11,443 bases of DNA from UBA4717 sp045536775 (GTDB lineage: Bacteria > Bacillota > Clostridia > Oscillospirales > CAG-272): contig JAZSOD010000041.1 of assembly GCA_045536775.1 (NCBI GenBank), positions 1 through 11,443 of the forward strand, read 5' to 3'. The position numbers and the translations under genes were made by a program. Position 1 is the first letter of the stretch. Each line of letters begins with the position of its first letter. The notes under the pieces were generated by a model. It was not told where the DNA came from. It searched no databases and worked only from the letters and a program-made list of their open reading frames with translations. Of the stretch, positions 1 through 6,279 are shown in pieces.

Positions 1-354
1 ACCCGCACGTATCTCTACGATAACGTTTTTGTCGTCATTGGGGTCCTTTGGGAGAAGCAACACCCTCAGCTCATCATATAGCACGGGGAGCTTTTCCTTG
101 CACTCGTAGTATTCCTCGCTCGCAAGCTCGCGCATATCCTCTTCTGTGTCCGTGTCGTCGGCAATTTCCTTTGCCTCCTCCATAGCACGCTCAAGCGCCG
201 TGTACTCCGAGTATTTTTCTATTATAGGCTCAAGCTGCTTGTGCTCACGCATAAGCTGCTTGTAATTTTCAGGATCATTTATTACCGCGGGATCCTCCAG
301 TTTAGATGCAATACTGTCAAATCTCGCTTTTACTTCTTTTAATTTTTCGAGCAT
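1..354 (-). CDS. prfA: Peptide chain release factor 1 (RF1), N-terminal part, cut by window edge
   Basis: RF1 recognises UAA and UAG stop codons and triggers peptide release on the ribosome. Only the first 118 residues are inside the window. They begin MLEKLKEVKARFDSI and form the acidic, charged alpha-helical N-terminal domain of class I release factors. The visible part ends LLLPKDPNDDKNVIVEIRAG, the conserved stretch just before the codon-recognition domain, where family members continue with TGG. The GGQ and PxT motifs would lie beyond the left edge (usual family length about 355 residues). The ATG at 354-352 follows GAAAGG (365-370) at a 10-base spacing. The metal-exporter gene ends 21 bases upstream on the same strand, so the two are probably cotranscribed. 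The assignment to RF1 rather than RF2 rests on the start-proximal sequence and the lack of an RF2-type frameshift site. That is good but not final evidence, because the diagnostic motif is not visible. Confidence 0.93.
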   Translation of the reverse strand, partial: MLEKLKEVKARFDSIASKLEDPAVINDPENYKQLMREHKQLEPIIEKYSEYTALERAMEEAKEIADDTDTEEDMRELASEEYYECKEKLPVLYDELRVLLLPKDPNDDKNVIVEIRAG

Positions 355-364
355 TGGTATATAA

Positions 365-370
365 CCTTTC
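365..370 (-). promoter_or_regulatory. Ribosome binding site of prfA
   Basis: GAAAGG on the minus strand lies 10 bases before the prfA ATG. It falls in the 21-base gap after the exporter stop codon and supports the chosen start. Confidence 0.6.
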
Positions 371-375
371 GTGGA

Positions 376-1329
376 TTATGCTATGAGGGATATAACTGTA
401 CCGAGAGCCGCCGAAAACAGCCACACGTACAAAAGGATAAAGAAGCTGTTTTTTACGCTCTTGTTCGACTTGAAAAGCACCGCTATGCCCGCGCCTGCTC
501 CTGCACAAAGCCCTGCCGCAAGAGCGCCGAACGATATCACTCCCTCTGTGAAGAGTCCCGCTAATATCACGCTGACGGCACAGCTCGGAACAAGTCCCAA
601 AAGTGCCGCGATAAGCGGCTGCAGCACCGAGACCGTTTCAAGCGCGTATTCGATACGTGACTGTCCTATGAGCCCTACCGCTATATTGAACACGAACACG
701 GTAAGTAAGATAAAGCTTATCGTCGAGCCCGTTCTGAGAAGTGAATTTTTAATAATTCCTCTATTTGAGTCACAATGAGCACAGTGATGATGAACGCCAT
801 GTGCGTGAGTGTGCTCGCCGTGGTGGTGACCATCGTGGTGGTGTTCATGCTCCTCGTGGTGATGCTCGCCACGGTGAGCACGTATCTTAACGTGTGAGAG
901 AACAAAATCAAGCAAGAAGCCTGCCGCGATACCGCCGACAAGCTTTATGAAAAGAAGCGGGAGAAAATATTTCGCCGTTGACGGAGCCGAGAGTATGACG
1001 GGCAGAGCCTCGTCGGAGGTTGAGATGAACACCGCCGCAAGAGCGCCCGCACTTATAAGCTTTTCGGAATAAAGGTTTGCCGCCGCAACAGAAAAGCCGC
1101 ACTGCGGAAAAAGTCCGAGCAACGCGCCGCTTAAGACTCCCGCGCCCTTTGACGAAAAAGCCGCCTTCAGCTTGTCCTTCGCCTTATGCTCTATTATCTC
1201 GATGACGAGATATGCGACGAACAATAGCGGAAGCATTTTTAGTCCGTCGAGGAGGGTGTCGAGAATTATTCCGACTATATTAAAATCTGCGGTATGCTCC
1301 GCGTGAAGTAAGATTGGTGCAAAATTCAT
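376..1329 (-). CDS. Putative multi-pass heavy-metal exporter (ArsP_2 / manganese-transporter type) with a His-rich loop
   Basis: This 317-residue polytopic membrane protein probably moves a divalent metal or metalloid out of the cell. Two halves repeat each other: residues 67-108 and 240-281 share the pattern GALLGL-hydrophobic-P-x-C-x-x-S-V followed by an ISxGALAA helix, with the P-x-C cysteines at C77 and C250. This duplicated P-x-C core fits the family called ArsP_2 (putative 10TM heavy-metal exporter), also annotated as arsenic efflux or putative manganese transporter. Hydrophobic helices flank a long hydrophilic centre. Residues 152-186 contain 18 histidines plus C183 and C186, a likely metal-binding loop. 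The N-terminus also carries H9 and H12. The ATG at 1329 follows AGGAAA with good spacing. galM lies 83 bases upstream beyond a palindrome, and prfA follows after 21 bases. Family membership is fairly sure; the substrate (Mn, Zn, Ni, Co or As) is not. No yybP-ykoY Mn riboswitch fits in the short leader. Confidence 0.82.
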   Translation of the reverse strand: MNFAPILLHAEHTADFNIVGIILDTLLDGLKMLPLLFVAYLVIEIIEHKAKDKLKAAFSSKGAGVLSGALLGLFPQCGFSVAAANLYSEKLISAGALAAVFISTSDEALPVILSAPSTAKYFLPLLFIKLVGGIAAGFLLDFVLSHVKIRAHRGEHHHEEHEHHHDGHHHGEHTHAHGVHHHCAHCDSNRGIIKNSLLRTGSTISFILLTVFVFNIAVGLIGQSRIEYALETVSVLQPLIAALLGLVPSCAVSVILAGLFTEGVISFGALAAGLCAGAGAGIAVLFKSNKSVKNSFFILLYVWLFSAALGTVISLIA

Positions 1330-1374
1330 ATAATTTCCTGCTGTTCCAAGGATTTTGGGTTATTTAGCACTTCG

Positions 1375-1398
1375 CCCGCCCTCACGCGTGAGGGCGGG
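1375..1398. repeat. Perfect 24-bp GC-rich palindrome (hairpin) between galM and the metal exporter
   Basis: The segment reads CCCGCCCTCA, then CGCG, then TGAGGGCGGG, and equals its own reverse complement over all 24 bases. In RNA it forms a 10-bp stem with a CGCG tetraloop. On the plus strand it could extend by a G-U and a C-G pair. Neither side has the T-run expected of an intrinsic terminator: minus-strand transcript continues CGAAGTGCTAAATA. It may be a 3'-end stabilising or processing hairpin for galM, a weak attenuator before the exporter, or a protein-binding site. The structure is certain; the function is inference. Confidence 0.75.
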
Positions 1399-1412
1399 TG
1401 TGAAAATGCTCT

Positions 1413-2474
1413 TTACTTTGCTTTGAACGCGTACACCGTCGTGTAGTCGTACTTTTCTCCGGGTCTTAACAACGTCGACTCGAATTCGGGATGGTTGGGT
1501 GCGTCGGGTGCGTGCTGTGTTTCAAGGCAGAATGCCGCACGCTTTATCTGCTTTACGCCGCCCTTGAAGGGATGGGGGTGAGATAAGAAGTTGCCAGAAT
1601 AGAACTGTACGCCGGGCTGGTCTGTATAGACCTCCATAATACGTCCCGATTCGTCGGCATAGACCTCTGCGACCTTCTTTACCGTTCCGTCGGGCTTTAA
1701 TATGAAGTTGTGGTCATATCCTCCTCCGAATATGATCTGGATATCCTGCTCGTCGTCTATTCTGTCACCTATTCTCACGGGTGTTCTGAAGTCGAACGGA
1801 GTTTCCTCAACGGGATACTTTGCGCCTGTGGGAATGAGTATCTTATCTATCGCGGTAATATAATCCGCGTCTATCTGCATAAAGTGTGTCGCGTTTGTTC
1901 CGAAATCATAACCGTTGAGGTTGAAGTACGCGTGGTTGGTAAGGTTTACTACCGTATCTGCGTCCGTTTCCGCCTCGTAGTGAATGGAGAGCTTGTTTTC
2001 ATCGTCAAACTTATAGGTTACCTTGACCTTAAGTGTTCCCGGGAAGCCTTCTTCTCCGTCGGGGCTTACGAGGGTAAGGATAAGTCCCTGAGCGTCCGCT
2101 TCAACGAACGCGGAATCCTGCCATATCTTCTTATCAAAGCCGACGTTTCCGCCGTGGAGGGTCTTAAGTCCCTTATCGTTCTTGTTGAGGGTGTACGTTG
2201 TGCCGTTAAGCTCAAACTTTCCCTCGGCAATTCTATTGCCGTAGCGTCCGATAAGCGCGCCCTGATAGCCGTCACTCTCGAGGTAGCCGTCGATAGTATC
2301 AAATCCGCATACTACGTCAGCAAAGTTGCCGTCGCGGTCGGGAACTATTATCTTGTTGATTATTCCGCCATAGTTGAGTATGGTGACCGATGCGCCGTTC
2401 TTGTTGGTAAATGTGTAGGCGTAAACTTTTTCGCCTGTGGGAAGTGTGCCGAATAAATTCTTTTCAAAAGCCAT
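1413..2474 (-). CDS. galM: Aldose 1-epimerase (galactose mutarotase)
   Basis: GalM interconverts the alpha and beta anomers of galactose and other aldoses in the cytoplasm, supplying alpha-D-galactose for the Leloir pathway. The 353 residues match the usual length and carry the family's landmarks: GRYGNRIAEGKF (76-87), LHGG with H107, NLTNHAYFNL with H181, GGYDHNF with D254, and CLETQHAPDAPN with E318. These align with H96, H170, D243 and E304, the substrate-binding and catalytic residues described for Lactococcus GalM; E318 is the presumed base and H181 the acid. There is no signal peptide, so it is cytosolic. The ATG at 2474 follows GAAAGGAAAA at a good distance. It sits 24 bases after galE and is probably the last gene of the sugar part of the operon, before a strong hairpin. 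All key residues are present. Confidence 0.96.
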   Translation of the reverse strand: MAFEKNLFGTLPTGEKVYAYTFTNKNGASVTILNYGGIINKIIVPDRDGNFADVVCGFDTIDGYLESDGYQGALIGRYGNRIAEGKFELNGTTYTLNKNDKGLKTLHGGNVGFDKKIWQDSAFVEADAQGLILTLVSPDGEEGFPGTLKVKVTYKFDDENKLSIHYEAETDADTVVNLTNHAYFNLNGYDFGTNATHFMQIDADYITAIDKILIPTGAKYPVEETPFDFRTPVRIGDRIDDEQDIQIIFGGGYDHNFILKPDGTVKKVAEVYADESGRIMEVYTDQPGVQFYSGNFLSHPHPFKGGVKQIKRAAFCLETQHAPDAPNHPEFESTLLRPGEKYDYTTVYAFKAK

Positions 2475-2498
2475 TGTAGTTTTTTCCTTTCAATAAAA

Positions 2499-3512
2499 TC
2501 AGTCGGAATATCCGTTGGGGTTCTTCTGCTGCCAGTTAGCGCTGTCACGGCACATTTCCTCGATGCCTCTCTTTGCGCTCCAGCCAAGCTCCTTGTACGC
2601 CTTTGCGGGATCTGCGTAGCACTCGTCTATGTCGCCGGGACGGCGGGGAGCTATCTTGTAGTTTATCTTGAGTCCCGTTGCCTTCTCGTACGCCTTTACG
2701 ATATCGAGCACCGAGTAGCCGTTACCCGTTCCGATATTGTAGTAGTCGATGCCCTTGAAGGTATCGAGCTTGTCGAGAGCCTTGAGGTGAGCGTCAGCAA
2801 GGTCAACAACGTGTATGTAATCGCGTACACCCGTACCGTCGTGAGTATTGTAGTCATCGCCGAATACGCTCAGGCACTCGCGCTTACCGATAGCCACCTG
2901 TGCAACGTACGGAAGGAGGTTGTTCGGGATACCGCAGGGGTCTTCACCGATAAGTCCGCTTTCGTGCGCGCCGATGGGGTTAAAGTAACGGAGCACTGCA
3001 ACGCTCCAGTCCTTGTCGGCAAACTGAAGGTCCTTGAGAATTCTCTCTATCATAAGCTTGGTCTCGCCGTAGGGGTTTGTGGTGGAGAGGGGGAAATCCT
3101 CTCTTATCGGCACGCTCTCGGGCTTGCCGTATACCGTTGCCGAGGACGAGAACACTATCTTCTTCGCGTTGTACTTGCTCATAAGCTCGCAAAGGTTAAA
3201 TGTTGCGGTGAGATTATTGTGGTAGTAAAGCAGAGGCTTCTCCACGCTCTCGCCAACCGCCTTGAGTCCTGCGAAGTGAATTGCAGACTCTATGTTGTTT
3301 TCCTTGAACACGCGCTCGCAAGCCTCAAAGTCAAGAAGGTCTGCCTTATAGAACTTGAAGTCCTTACCCGTTATCTTTTTGATCCTGTCAAGCACCACGG
3401 GCTTGGAGTTGCAGAAGTTATCGAGAATTACTATCTCGCGGTTATCGTTCAAAAGCTCAACGGCTGTATGTGAGCCGATAAAGCCCGCGCCGCCTGTTAC
3501 AAGTATTGCCAT
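2499..3512 (-). CDS. galE: UDP-glucose 4-epimerase
   Basis: GalE is an NAD-dependent short-chain dehydrogenase-like enzyme that interconverts UDP-galactose and UDP-glucose, and in some species the N-acetyl forms. The 337 residues match the classic length of about 338. The Rossmann dinucleotide motif TGGAGFIGSH is at 6-15. The catalytic triad is S124 (in FSSSATVYG), Y148 and K152 (NPYGETK). The family signatures HFAGLKAVGES (79-89) and LRYFNPIGAH (174-183) are present, and the C-terminal NPNGYSD resembles the enterobacterial enzyme. Start ATG 3512 follows AGGGGG at a 9-base spacing. The nucleotidyltransferase gene lies 30 bases upstream and galM 24 bases downstream, so UDP-sugar synthesis, epimerisation and galactose mutarotation are coupled in one unit. 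The epimerase activity is near certain; whether it also takes UDP-GlcNAc cannot be decided here. Confidence 0.97.
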   Translation of the reverse strand: MAILVTGGAGFIGSHTAVELLNDNREIVILDNFCNSKPVVLDRIKKITGKDFKFYKADLLDFEACERVFKENNIESAIHFAGLKAVGESVEKPLLYYHNNLTATFNLCELMSKYNAKKIVFSSSATVYGKPESVPIREDFPLSTTNPYGETKLMIERILKDLQFADKDWSVAVLRYFNPIGAHESGLIGEDPCGIPNNLLPYVAQVAIGKRECLSVFGDDYNTHDGTGVRDYIHVVDLADAHLKALDKLDTFKGIDYYNIGTGNGYSVLDIVKAYEKATGLKINYKIAPRRPGDIDECYADPAKAYKELGWSAKRGIEEMCRDSANWQQKNPNGYSD

Positions 3513-3542
3513 TGTATTATGCCCCCTGATATTGCATTTAGT

Positions 3543-4457
3543 TTATTTATTCCAGAGTCCATCGGGATATTCTCCGTCAGCGACCGATTTTCTGATAAAC
3601 GCTTCAAGTGCGGGCTTATCCTCGTGATAAGTTACGCCGTACCACTTTGCGCCCGTTTCTATCACTCTTGCGTCACACTTTCCGCACTTGATTGCATCCG
3701 CCACGACGAAGGGTAAGAAGAATTCTCCCTTGAGAGCGTCCTTTCTTCCCGCCTTAACGTCATCGAGGAAGGTCTTGAAATCCTTCTCAAGCATATCGAA
3801 TATTTCGGGAGTGTAGCCCCAAAAATTCATCGATACCGTCGTTTTTCTGTCAAGGTCGTGCCATACGTCATTCTCAAGGTACTGAACGACGCCGTTGTTT
3901 TCCATTATCTTGGTGCGCTCCGTCACCTGTGTGAGAAGTCCGTTTTCGGTCTCGCACACGCCTCTCGCAACGCTTCCGTTTTCGGTTATGGTATTTTCAA
4001 GAACGTAGCCTACCATAGCAAAGTGAGCGCGGTCCGCGTCCGACTTTGCATTTCTCAAGAACTCGGCAAGCTTTGCGTAAGCGTCAGCACCGTAGAAGTC
4101 ATCGGCGTTGATAACGATAAAGTTTTCGTCAACAACGTCCTTGCAGCAAAGCACCGCGTGTCCCGTACCCCACGGCTTTACTCTGCCCTCAGGTACGATG
4201 TATCCTTCGGGAATTGCCTCAAGCTCCTGGAATACGTATTTGACCTCAACGCTTCCTTCGATACGGCTTCCGACTGTATCTCGGAAGATATCGTAGTTCT
4301 CACGTTTTATGATAAACACGACTTTGTCAATGCCTGCTCTTTTCGCATCGAATATGGAAAAGTCGACTATAAATTCGCCGTGGGGGGTCACGGGGTCTAT
4401 CTGCTTGAGTCCACCGTATCTGCTTCCCATTCCCGCAGCCATTATTACAAGTGTCAT
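3543..4457 (-). CDS. Sugar-1-phosphate nucleotidyltransferase (glucose-1-phosphate uridylyltransferase-like)
   Basis: This 304-residue cytosolic enzyme belongs to the NTP_transferase superfamily, which makes NDP-sugars from a sugar-1-phosphate and NTP with release of pyrophosphate. The nucleotide-binding motif AAGMGSRYGGLKQ is at 7-19, PWGTGHAV at 95-102, a metal-binding NADDFYG at 117-123, and a sugar-site-like SMNFWGYTPEIF at 209-220. The first motif differs from classical GalU/RmlA, where GxGTR is followed by a Pro and a TKP segment; here GSRYGGLKQID is found. So it is not orthodox GalU, and the sugar and base are uncertain (UTP with Glc-1-P, Gal-1-P or GlcNAc-1-P are candidates). It lies directly upstream of galE, which favours a UDP-hexose product. 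The ATG at 4457 has a strong AAAGGAGA Shine-Dalgarno that overlaps the rpiB stop codon, implying translational coupling. Confidence 0.88.
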   Translation of the reverse strand: MTLVIMAAGMGSRYGGLKQIDPVTPHGEFIVDFSIFDAKRAGIDKVVFIIKRENYDIFRDTVGSRIEGSVEVKYVFQELEAIPEGYIVPEGRVKPWGTGHAVLCCKDVVDENFIVINADDFYGADAYAKLAEFLRNAKSDADRAHFAMVGYVLENTITENGSVARGVCETENGLLTQVTERTKIMENNGVVQYLENDVWHDLDRKTTVSMNFWGYTPEIFDMLEKDFKTFLDDVKAGRKDALKGEFFLPFVVADAIKCGKCDARVIETGAKWYGVTYHEDKPALEAFIRKSVADGEYPDGLWNK

Positions 4458-4462
4458 AATGT

Positions 4463-4471
4463 TCTCCTTTA
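4463..4471 (-). promoter_or_regulatory. Shine-Dalgarno overlapping the rpiB stop codon
   Basis: On the minus strand, TAAAGGAGA combines the rpiB TAA (4471-4469) with the AAAGGAGA ribosome binding site of the downstream nucleotidyltransferase gene, whose ATG follows about five bases later. Ribosomes ending rpiB would sit on this site, so translational coupling is likely. Confidence 0.75.
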
Positions 4472-4909
4472 TGCTCTCGTATCGTCAAACATCGCTATTC
4501 TCTTATCGTGTCTGCCGCCAAGGTATTCACTTGTCACGAAAAGCTCTACCATATCGCAGGCAAGACCTGCGCCGAGCACTCTGCCGCCGAGGCAAAGCAC
4601 GTTTGCATCGTTGTGCATACGGGTCATTCTCGCGCTGAAGGTATCTGCGCAGACCGCCGCGCGTATTCCTCTGTGCTTATTTGCCGCCATACTCATACCG
4701 ATACCCGTTCCGCAAACGAGTATTCCGAGCTCGGTCTCACCCGAAGTGATCGCCTCGCACACCTTTGCGGCGTAAATGGGATAGTCAACGCTCTCGGTCG
4801 AGTCCGTTCCAAAGTCAACATATTCAACGCCCATTTCGTCAAGCTTTTTCATGATCTCGAGCTTGAGCTCGTATCCGCCGTGGTCGCACGCTATTGCTAT
4901 TTTTTTCAT
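4469..4909 (-). CDS. rpiB: Ribose-5-phosphate isomerase B
   Basis: RpiB interconverts ribose-5-phosphate and ribulose-5-phosphate in the non-oxidative pentose phosphate pathway. The 146 residues match the compact RpiB/LacAB fold. Active-site residues fall at the positions numbered in E. coli RpiB: D9 and H10 in CDHGGYELK, catalytic C66 in LVCGTGIGMS, and H99 in RMHNDANVL. The phosphate-binding GRHDKRI is at 132-138. The family also includes galactose-6-phosphate isomerase subunits LacA/LacB. The intact C66, the H99 and the lack of a lacA/lacB pair favour the ribose enzyme, though allose- or galactose-6-phosphate use is not excluded in this galactose-rich context. The ATG at 4909 follows GGAGAA five bases upstream. 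It lies 35 bases after tsaB and 11 bases before the nucleotidyltransferase gene. Confidence 0.94.
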   Translation of the reverse strand: MKKIAIACDHGGYELKLEIMKKLDEMGVEYVDFGTDSTESVDYPIYAAKVCEAITSGETELGILVCGTGIGMSMAANKHRGIRAAVCADTFSARMTRMHNDANVLCLGGRVLGAGLACDMVELFVTSEYLGGRHDKRIAMFDDTRA

Positions 4910-4944
4910 ATATTCTCCATTCCGTCCAGAAGGACAAAAATTGT

Positions 4945-5667
4945 TTACTTATTATTTTCGAGCTTTGCGAGTCTTTCGCGCTCTGCCTCGGTAGGTCTTA
5001 TATAAACCGCGGCAAGCGCCGTATCGGTAAACACCGACGTGTCAGCCGCGCTCTCATACCTGTCAAGCGCCGCCATCGCAACGCAGTATGCGCTTGTGAG
5101 TCTGAGTGGCACGGGCGTGGGCTTTACCCTCGCACCCTCAGCCGCGCTCATCGCCTTATCGTAGCCGTCGCCCGCAAAGTAAATATTCATTCTCTTTTCC
5201 TTTGCAAGTGCCGTCACCTCTGACGCGAGGTCCTCAGGCAAGTCAAGCTTGTCGGGAGTAAGTCTTTCGACTTTCGCTCCGTCACTTATAAACACCGCGT
5301 TATAAAGTCCGCATCTTCTTGCGTCCACTACGGGAACTATGATGCCCTTGAGTTCTTTGAGTCCTGCGGCAAGTGCGTCAAGCGTGGACACTCCCACGCA
5401 GGTCTTATTCTTACCAAAGGCAAGTCCCTTCACCATTGACACTCCTATCCTCACACCCGTAAACGAGCCGGGACCCGTCGTAACCGCAAACATATCTATA
5501 CCGTCTGCGGTAAGCTCTGCTCTCTCAAGAACCTCTGCCGCCATCGGAAGCAATGTCTCGCTATGGGTGTTCGAGGTATTCACAAAGGTCTCTGCAAGAA
5601 GTCTGTCACCGTCAAGTACCGCGACACTTCCCGCAAGAGCGCTTGAATCTATTGCAAGTATCTTCAT
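4945..5667 (-). CDS. tsaB: tRNA t6A37 biosynthesis protein TsaB (N6-threonylcarbamoyladenosine)
   Basis: TsaB is the inactive ASKHA-fold paralogue that scaffolds TsaD and TsaE in making t6A at position 37 of ANN-decoding tRNAs. With the start used here the protein has 240 residues and opens MKILAIDSSALAGSVAV, the usual N-terminus. Other landmarks are HSETLLP (35-41) and the hallmark GPGSFTGVRIG (65-75). The metal-binding HxxxH of TsaD is absent, which separates the two. In-frame upstream starts exist (ATG 5679, TTG 5691), which would add MGKR or MSERMGKR and overlap tsaE. I prefer ATG 5667 because it aligns with the family and begins four bases after the tsaE stop, although its Shine-Dalgarno is weak. 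The pair tsaE-tsaB is classic. TsaD and RimI, often next in line in Clostridia, are not here; rpiB follows instead. Confidence 0.92.
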   Translation of the reverse strand: MKILAIDSSALAGSVAVLDGDRLLAETFVNTSNTHSETLLPMAAEVLERAELTADGIDMFAVTTGPGSFTGVRIGVSMVKGLAFGKNKTCVGVSTLDALAAGLKELKGIIVPVVDARRCGLYNAVFISDGAKVERLTPDKLDLPEDLASEVTALAKEKRMNIYFAGDGYDKAMSAAEGARVKPTPVPLRLTSAYCVAMAALDRYESAADTSVFTDTALAAVYIRPTEAERERLAKLENNK

Positions 5668-5671
5668 TCTC

Positions 5672-6118
5672 TTACCCATTCGTTCCGACAAGCGAAACGG
5701 TTATTCTTCGTTCGTTCTCGCCAAGCTTCTCAATCTCCGCCTTTATATATCTTTCGGGCAGAGCAAAGCCGATATTCTCGCTCCACTCGGTCACCATAAG
5801 CGCACCACGCTCAAAGTATGCGTCGAAATCTATGGAGTAAAGCGAATCCTCGTCTGTGATGCGGTACATATCGAAGTGAAAGAGAGTTGGTCGTCTCGTG
5901 CCCTCGGGAGAGTACTCGTTGACTATCGAGTAGGTAGGGCTGCTGACTGCAGCGCCCGGTGCCACCCTTCTTGCAACGCCTCTGACAAACGCCGTCTTAC
6001 CTGCTCCGAGGTCACCGTAAAGCGCGATAAAGCCAACCTCACGCGCAAGCTCTGCAACCTCATACCCGACCCTCTCGGTCTCATCGGGAGTCGCCGTTAT
6101 TCTTATGAAATTTTCCAC
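5672..6118 (-). CDS. tsaE: tRNA t6A37 biosynthesis ATPase TsaE
   Basis: TsaE is a small P-loop ATPase that binds the TsaB-TsaD complex and resets it during t6A synthesis. From a GTG start it has 148 residues, the usual family length. Walker A GDLGAGKT is at 35-42, then SSPTYSIVNEY, HFDMYRI and VTEWSENI, the family's conserved switch, Asp-containing and W-x-E segments. Start choice: the frame stays open to a TTG at 6187, which would give 171 residues with an unconserved head. That TTG lies inside a good -35 box whose predicted transcript starts near 6152, so it should not be translated. The GTG at 6118 has GGGGTG seven bases upstream (6126-6131), pairing with anti-Shine-Dalgarno through one G-U wobble. 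It is the first gene of the leftward operon, with four bases to tsaB. Confidence 0.91.
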   Translation of the reverse strand: MENFIRITATPDETERVGYEVAELAREVGFIALYGDLGAGKTAFVRGVARRVAPGAAVSSPTYSIVNEYSPEGTRRPTLFHFDMYRITDEDSLYSIDFDAYFERGALMVTEWSENIGFALPERYIKAEIEKLGENERRITVSLVGTNG

Positions 6119-6158
6119 AGGACAACACCCCGTCTTTCCGCATTTTTCCACATCATAT

Positions 6159-6187
6159 ATGGTATCACATTCCGCACCCAAAGTCAA
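6159..6187 (-). promoter_or_regulatory. Sigma-A promoter for the leftward tsaE operon
   Basis: On the minus strand TTGACT (6187-6182) is followed after exactly 17 bases by TACCAT (6164-6159). The -35 is five of six to consensus and the -10 keeps the key T, A and final T. Transcription would begin near 6152, leaving a leader of about 33 bases before the tsaE GTG. An A/T-rich stretch upstream (about 6188-6231) could act as an UP element. Confidence 0.65.
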
Positions 6188-6231
6188 TACTTTATAGAAT
6201 TATGTCTATATTTTTAATTATTATATATCTC

Positions 6232-6260
6232 TTGACTTGAGGGCTCGGTTGTGATATCAT
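6232..6260 (+). promoter_or_regulatory. Sigma-A promoter for the activase/alpha-galactosidase operon
   Basis: TTGACT (6232-6237), 17 bases, then TATCAT (6255-6260). This is one mismatch from consensus in each hexamer with ideal spacing. The start of transcription is predicted near 6266-6268, about 42 bases before the ATG at 6309. It is preceded by the A/T-rich tract shared with the divergent promoter. Confidence 0.75.
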
Positions 6261-6265
6261 TTTCT

Positions 6266-6279
6266 TGTAAAATTTTACA
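6266..6279. promoter_or_regulatory. Candidate operator: perfect 14-bp palindrome at the transcription start
   Basis: TGTAAAATTTTACA equals its own reverse complement and begins five bases after the -10 hexamer, covering the predicted +1. A repressor bound here would block the plus-strand promoter but not the divergent one, whose -10 is about 100 bases away. The sequence is not a GalR, cre or CodY consensus that I can recognise, and no regulator gene is in the window. The palindrome is certain; operator function is inference. Confidence 0.5.

Noticed and set aside
772..876. His-rich repeat coding region as a microsatellite or CRISPR-like repeat
   Set aside because: The bases are an irregular mix of CAT/CAC codons in frame within a membrane-protein gene, without spacers or a regular repeat unit.
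1330..1412. Possible yybP-ykoY manganese riboswitch before the metal exporter
   Set aside because: The gap is only 83 bases and is occupied by the 24-bp palindrome; the multi-helix junction and conserved loops of that riboswitch are not seen.
1710..2456. Long plus-strand open frame opposite galM
   Set aside because: It is antisense to a gene with all catalytic residues, its translation has no recognisable domain and it has no ribosome binding site; it is a codon-bias shadow.
3858..4775. Plus-strand open frame of about 305 codons opposite the nucleotidyltransferase and rpiB
   Set aside because: It spans the junction of two well-supported minus-strand genes and shows no family motif.
4924..4935. 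Small inverted repeat GTCC-AGAA-GGAC between tsaB and rpiB as a terminator
   Set aside because: A 4-bp stem is too weak and no T-run follows it on the minus strand; the downstream rpiB ribosome site is intact.
5339..6217. Plus-strand open frame of about 292 codons opposite tsaB and tsaE
   Set aside because: Antisense to two conserved genes, and it runs through the minus-strand promoter; no protein family recognised.
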